Assembly (NCBI GenBank): GCA_002332755.1
Contig: DDBO01000185.1
Location: 1 to 8,975, forward strand
Reading direction: 5' to 3'
Length of the DNA stretch: 8,975 nt
Source of the DNA: Bacteroidales bacterium UBA2030
Lineage (GTDB): Bacteria; Bacteroidota; Bacteroidia; Bacteroidales; TTA-H9
Both the position numbers and the translations under genes were made by a program. Shown here piece by piece: positions 6,652 through 8,975 of the stretch. The notes under the pieces were generated by a model. The model saw nothing but the letters and a program-made list of their open reading frames with translations, had not been told where the DNA came from and ran no database searches. The stretch's first letter is position 1, and the number at the start of each line of letters is the position of its first letter.

Positions 6652-7875
6652 TTAACTAAAGAAAAGAATGGATTTCTTAATCAGTTCAATAGCTTCACGC
6701 AATTGCTCTTCGGAAATAACCAGAGGAGGAGCAAAACGTATGATATGCTGGTGAGTGGGTTTAGCCAAAACCCCATTTTCAGCCATCTTGAGGCAAACAT
6801 CCCAGGCTTCCTTGCCGTTCTTGGGCCTGATAACCACCGCATTGAGCAAGCCTTTACCCCGTACTAGCTCTATCATATCACTCTTGATGTTTCGCATTTC
6901 TGAACGGAATATTTCACCGAGATAGGCAGCTTTTTCGGCTAATTTTTCTTCTTTAACCACTTCGAGGGCTGCAATAGCCACACGGGCTGCAATAGGATTG
7001 CCCCCGAATGTCGAGCCATGCTGACCGGGTTTTATGGTGAGCATAATTTCGTCGTCGGCTAAGACCGCAGAAACCGGGAAGACTCCCCCACTAAGGGCTT
7101 TTCCAAGAATCAGAATATCAGGACGTACATTTTCGTGATCGCAAGCCAGGAGTTTACCTGTGCGAGCGATACCGGTTTGAACTTCATCAGCAATAAAAAG
7201 TACATTTTTGGCCTTACACATTTCATAGGCTTTGGCCAGATAACCTTCATCGGGAACATAAACACCGGCTTCACCCTGGATGGGTTCTACCAAAAATCCA
7301 GCTACCATCGGATCTTCGAGAGCCCGGGCCAAGGCATTAAGGTCGTTGTAAGGAATTTTAATAAATCCGGGTGTATAAGGTCCATATTCGCTGTAGGCAT
7401 CCGGATCGGTCGACATAGAGATTATCGTAATGGTGCGTCCATGGAAGTTGCCTTCGCAAACAATTATCTTGGCCTGTCCTTCGGGAATACCCTTCTTCAG
7501 ATAAGCCCACTTACGGCAAAGCTTTAAAGCGGTTTCATCTGCCTCAGCACCCGTATTCATGGGTAAAACTTTATCATAGCCAAAGTATTCGGTTACATAT
7601 TTTTCATATACACCCAGCACATTGTTATAGAATGCTCTGGAAGTGAGCGTAAGTGTACGGGCCTGATCGACAAGCGCTTCAACTATTTTTGGGTGGCAAT
7701 GCCCCTGATTGACAGCCGAATAGGCCGAAAGGAAATCATAGTACCTTTTGCCTTCAACATCCCACATAAAAGGACCTTCACCCTTGGCCAATACCACTGG
7801 TAGTGGATGATAATTGTGGGCTCCATACTTTTCTTCGAGCTGCATGAGCTCCTGCGAGCTAAGTTTCTGCATCAT
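6652..7875 (-). CDS. rocD: Ornithine aminotransferase (RocD)
   Basis: This is a class III (fold-type I) PLP aminotransferase that converts ornithine plus 2-oxoglutarate to glutamate-5-semialdehyde plus glutamate, linking arginine/ornithine breakdown to proline and glutamate. From ATG 7875 the protein is 407 aa, normal for the family. Motifs: Y52 in AYSAVNQGHCHPK (ornithine-binding Tyr of OATs), NTGAEADE at 107-114, E202 in EPIQGEAGV (the OAT-specific gating Glu), D230 in IADEVQTG (PLP N1), K259 in LGKALSGG (Schiff base), and R380 in IIRFAPPL (substrate carboxylate). These residues favour OAT over acetylornithine aminotransferase. An earlier in-frame ATG at 7920 would add 15 residues (MIISRFLFKYQNQCY) that look unlike the family and would leave only about a 10-nt leader from the predicted promoter; 7875 or the adjacent ATG at 7872 is preferred. 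Confidence 0.94.
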   Translation of the reverse strand: MMQKLSSQELMQLEEKYGAHNYHPLPVVLAKGEGPFMWDVEGKRYYDFLSAYSAVNQGHCHPKIVEALVDQARTLTLTSRAFYNNVLGVYEKYVTEYFGYDKVLPMNTGAEADETALKLCRKWAYLKKGIPEGQAKIIVCEGNFHGRTITIISMSTDPDAYSEYGPYTPGFIKIPYNDLNALARALEDPMVAGFLVEPIQGEAGVYVPDEGYLAKAYEMCKAKNVLFIADEVQTGIARTGKLLACDHENVRPDILILGKALSGGVFPVSAVLADDEIMLTIKPGQHGSTFGGNPIAARVAIAALEVVKEEKLAEKAAYLGEIFRSEMRNIKSDMIELVRGKGLLNAVVIRPKNGKEAWDVCLKMAENGVLAKPTHQHIIRFAPPLVISEEQLREAIELIKKSILFFS

Positions 7876-7936
7876 ATAACACTGATTTTGATATTTAAAT
7901 AAAAAGCGACTGATTATCAATTATAAAACTCCGAGG

Positions 7937-7967
7937 CAAAATTAGGGATTTAAATTTACCTGACAAG
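7937..7967 (-). promoter_or_regulatory. Bacteroidota-type promoter of rocD
   Basis: On the minus strand CTTG (7967-7964, matching TTG of the -33 box) is separated by exactly 19 nt from TAATTTTG (7944-7937), a perfect TAnnTTTG -7 element. The predicted transcription start is near 7930, which leaves a leader of about 55 nt before ATG 7875. This is the best promoter match in the window. Confidence 0.7.
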
Positions 7968-7974
7968 CGAAATC

Positions 7975-7984
7975 GTTTGCAAAC
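7975..7984. repeat. 10-bp perfect palindrome GTTTGCAAAC between divergent promoters
   Basis: GTTTGCAAAC is its own reverse complement. It lies 7 bp upstream of the rocD -33 box and 21 bp upstream of the tsaE -33 box, a position where a regulator dimer could contact either promoter. The palindrome is seen directly; operator function is inference, and a 10-bp palindrome can occur by chance. Confidence 0.3.
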
Positions 7985-8005
7985 CTGTAGAAACTCATTC
8001 AACTC

Positions 8006-8035
8006 TTTGCGTTCGTGGATATTGTATTACTTTTG
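8006..8035 (+). promoter_or_regulatory. Bacteroidota-type promoter of tsaE
   Basis: TTTG at 8006-8009 is followed after 18 nt by TACTTTTG at 8028-8035, an exact -33/-7 pair apart from spacing one base shorter than the usual 19-21. Transcription would begin near 8042, giving a leader of about 47 nt before the tsaE ATG. Confidence 0.62.
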
Positions 8036-8088
8036 CCTCCCGCTGATTTCAATGTATTTAATCCTAAATAACCTAAATAGAAATACGG

Positions 8089-8544
8089 ATGAGTCGATCA
8101 ATGGTTTATGAAATCAAATCCATAGAAACTCTGGATAAATTTGCACAAAGTCTTATTGAAGAATGGGGTGATAAGAGAATTTTTGCCCTTGAAGGACCCA
8201 TGGGAGCAGGTAAGACGACCATCATCAACTCTATATGCCGGCATTTACAATGCATGGACAATGTGAGTAGCCCGACATTTGCCATTATTAACGTTTACCG
8301 CACCAAAGAACAAGGCAATATTTACCATTTTGATCTGTATCGTTTAAAAAACGCTGACGAACTCTTGGCCACAGGAGCATTGGAATATTTCGACAGTGGA
8401 TCCTGGTGCTTCATAGAATGGCCCGAGATAGCCGACAATTTGCTGCCCGATGATACGGTATGGATAAAGATCAGGGTGCTGGAGGATGATACTCGGCGGC
8501 TCGAAGTGCAGCTCAAAGCAGGGAATTGCCAAAAAACAATGTAA
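8089..8544 (+). CDS. tsaE: tRNA t6A37 synthesis ATPase subunit (TsaE)
   Basis: TsaE is the small P-loop ATPase that drives turnover of the TsaB-TsaD complex, which transfers threonylcarbamoyl to A37 of ANN-decoding tRNAs in the cytoplasm. The 151 aa length is typical. The Walker A motif is G36-P-M-G-A-G-K42-T-T, the switch segment SPTF is at 61-64, the family signature HFDLYRL is at 80-86, and the FIEWPE segment is at 108-113. ATG at 8089 is used; an in-frame ATG at 8101 (residue 5) is a possible alternative because conservation begins around residue 8. It is divergent from rocD and precedes ald in the same direction with a 54-nt gap. Confidence 0.95.
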   Translation: MSRSMVYEIKSIETLDKFAQSLIEEWGDKRIFALEGPMGAGKTTIINSICRHLQCMDNVSSPTFAIINVYRTKEQGNIYHFDLYRLKNADELLATGALEYFDSGSWCFIEWPEIADNLLPDDTVWIKIRVLEDDTRRLEVQLKAGNCQKTM

Positions 8545-8550
8545 AAGATG

Positions 8551-8558
8551 TAAATTTG
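8551..8558 (+). promoter_or_regulatory. Possible -7 element for ald
   Basis: TAAATTTG matches TAnnTTTG exactly and lies in the tsaE-ald gap, with a predicted start about 35 nt before the ald ATG. The nearest -33 candidate (ATTG, ending at 8528) is 22 nt upstream, wider than usual. It could give ald expression independent of tsaE; the match alone is weak evidence. Confidence 0.33.
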
Positions 8559-8598
8559 AGGTTTGAATCTTGGTAAAAACTGCCAACTGCCTTCGCCC

Positions 8599-8975
8599 AT
8601 GATGGAAAACACTCCCAAATCATTATCGCAAACGGCTATCGAAGAAAGGCCAGCTCCCCTTGAACAACTGAGCCCCCTCAACCAGACCCAGAGAAAGTTT
8701 AGTATTGGTCTCCCGCGTGAGATTAGCCCCGACGAAAACCGAATTGCCATAGTCCCCTCGGCTGTTACTGAATTGGTGGAGAATGGCCATACCGTTTATT
8801 ATGAAAGAGGGGCCGGCCAACATGCCAAATTCAGTGATGAAGAATATGCAGCTGCCGGGGCAATTGTTTGCGATACTCCTGATGAAGTCTTTAAGGCAGA
8901 AATTATCGTTAAAGTGGCTCCACCCCATCCCCACGAACAAGAGCGCCTAAAACCCCGTCAGGTACTTTTTTCTTC
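8599..8975 (+). CDS. ald: Alanine dehydrogenase, N-terminal part (runs off the window)
   Basis: Alanine dehydrogenase catalyses the NAD-dependent reversible deamination of L-alanine to pyruvate and ammonia. The first 125 codons are present and belong to the AlaDH/PNT N-terminal domain: IGLPREISPDENR48IAIVPSAV, ERGAGQHAKFSDEEY (69-83), and IIVKVAPP with K105. R48 and K105 correspond to the pyruvate-binding Arg and Lys of characterised alanine dehydrogenases (Arg15 and Lys75 in the M. tuberculosis enzyme, as I recall). About 35 residues precede the first strand, unlike the Bacillus enzyme, which starts almost directly at that strand. An extension of this kind is, as I recall, common in Bacteroidota homologues. 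Starts at 8599 and 8602 (Met-Met) are equivalent. The NAD-binding half lies beyond the window, so transhydrogenase alpha is not formally excluded, though the sequence favours Ald. Confidence 0.88.
   Translation, partial: MMENTPKSLSQTAIEERPAPLEQLSPLNQTQRKFSIGLPREISPDENRIAIVPSAVTELVENGHTVYYERGAGQHAKFSDEEYAAAGAIVCDTPDEVFKAEIIVKVAPPHPHEQERLKPRQVLFS

Noticed and set aside
7135..7527. A 130-codon plus-strand open frame inside rocD
   Set aside because: It lies wholly antisense to a well-supported class III aminotransferase, and its translation shows no recognisable domain. It is a shadow of rocD codon use.
8322..8940. Long minus-strand frames opposite tsaE and ald
   Set aside because: They are antisense to two genes with clear catalytic motifs, have no family features of their own, and lack a promoter-like element.

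Overview
The window reads as an ordinary chromosomal segment from a member of the Bacteroidota. Three things point there. The menC, short menE, type II ilvE, ornithine aminotransferase and N-terminally extended alanine dehydrogenase proteins have the form I associate with that phylum. Convincing Shine-Dalgarno sequences are largely absent. Several intergenic regions carry TAnnTTTG boxes, the -7 element of Bacteroidota housekeeping promoters. Genus cannot be read from the sequence alone.

Layout. Positions 1-3172 (+) hold the end of a menaquinone operon: a probable last scrap of menB, then menA, menC and menE, with menC and menE overlapping by 4 nt. Positions 3219-3359 (-) hold a self-contained tRNA-Lys(CUU) unit with its own -7 box and a rho-independent terminator. 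Positions 3482-4567 (-) hold a branched-chain aminotransferase (ilvE) with a strong terminator. Divergent from it, 4804-5577 (+) encodes an acyl-ACP thioesterase and 5644-6411 (+) a class I glutamine amidotransferase-like peptidase C26 lipoprotein. A near-perfect bidirectional hairpin at 6603-6635 separates that gene from the convergent ornithine aminotransferase rocD (7875-6652, -). The divergent rocD/tsaE region has a recognisable Bacteroidota promoter on each strand. The window ends with tsaE (8089-8544, +) and the first 125 codons of alanine dehydrogenase (8599 to the edge, +).

How the genes work together. menA/C/E (with menB) supply the menaquinone used in respiration. ilvE, rocD and ald move nitrogen between amino acids, 2-oxoglutarate, pyruvate and ammonia. 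The thioesterase releases fatty acids from ACP. tsaE belongs to the universal t6A37 tRNA-modification machinery. The C26 lipoprotein probably cleaves a gamma-glutamyl compound in the cell envelope; its substrate is not evident.

I found no mobile element, CRISPR array, defence locus, phage gene or unknown multi-gene system. All main genes belong to known families, and no gene-free stretch exceeds about 240 bases. The points worth a second look are small: promoter and operator geometry, start-codon choice, one active-site substitution in the thioesterase, and the envelope location of the C26 enzyme.
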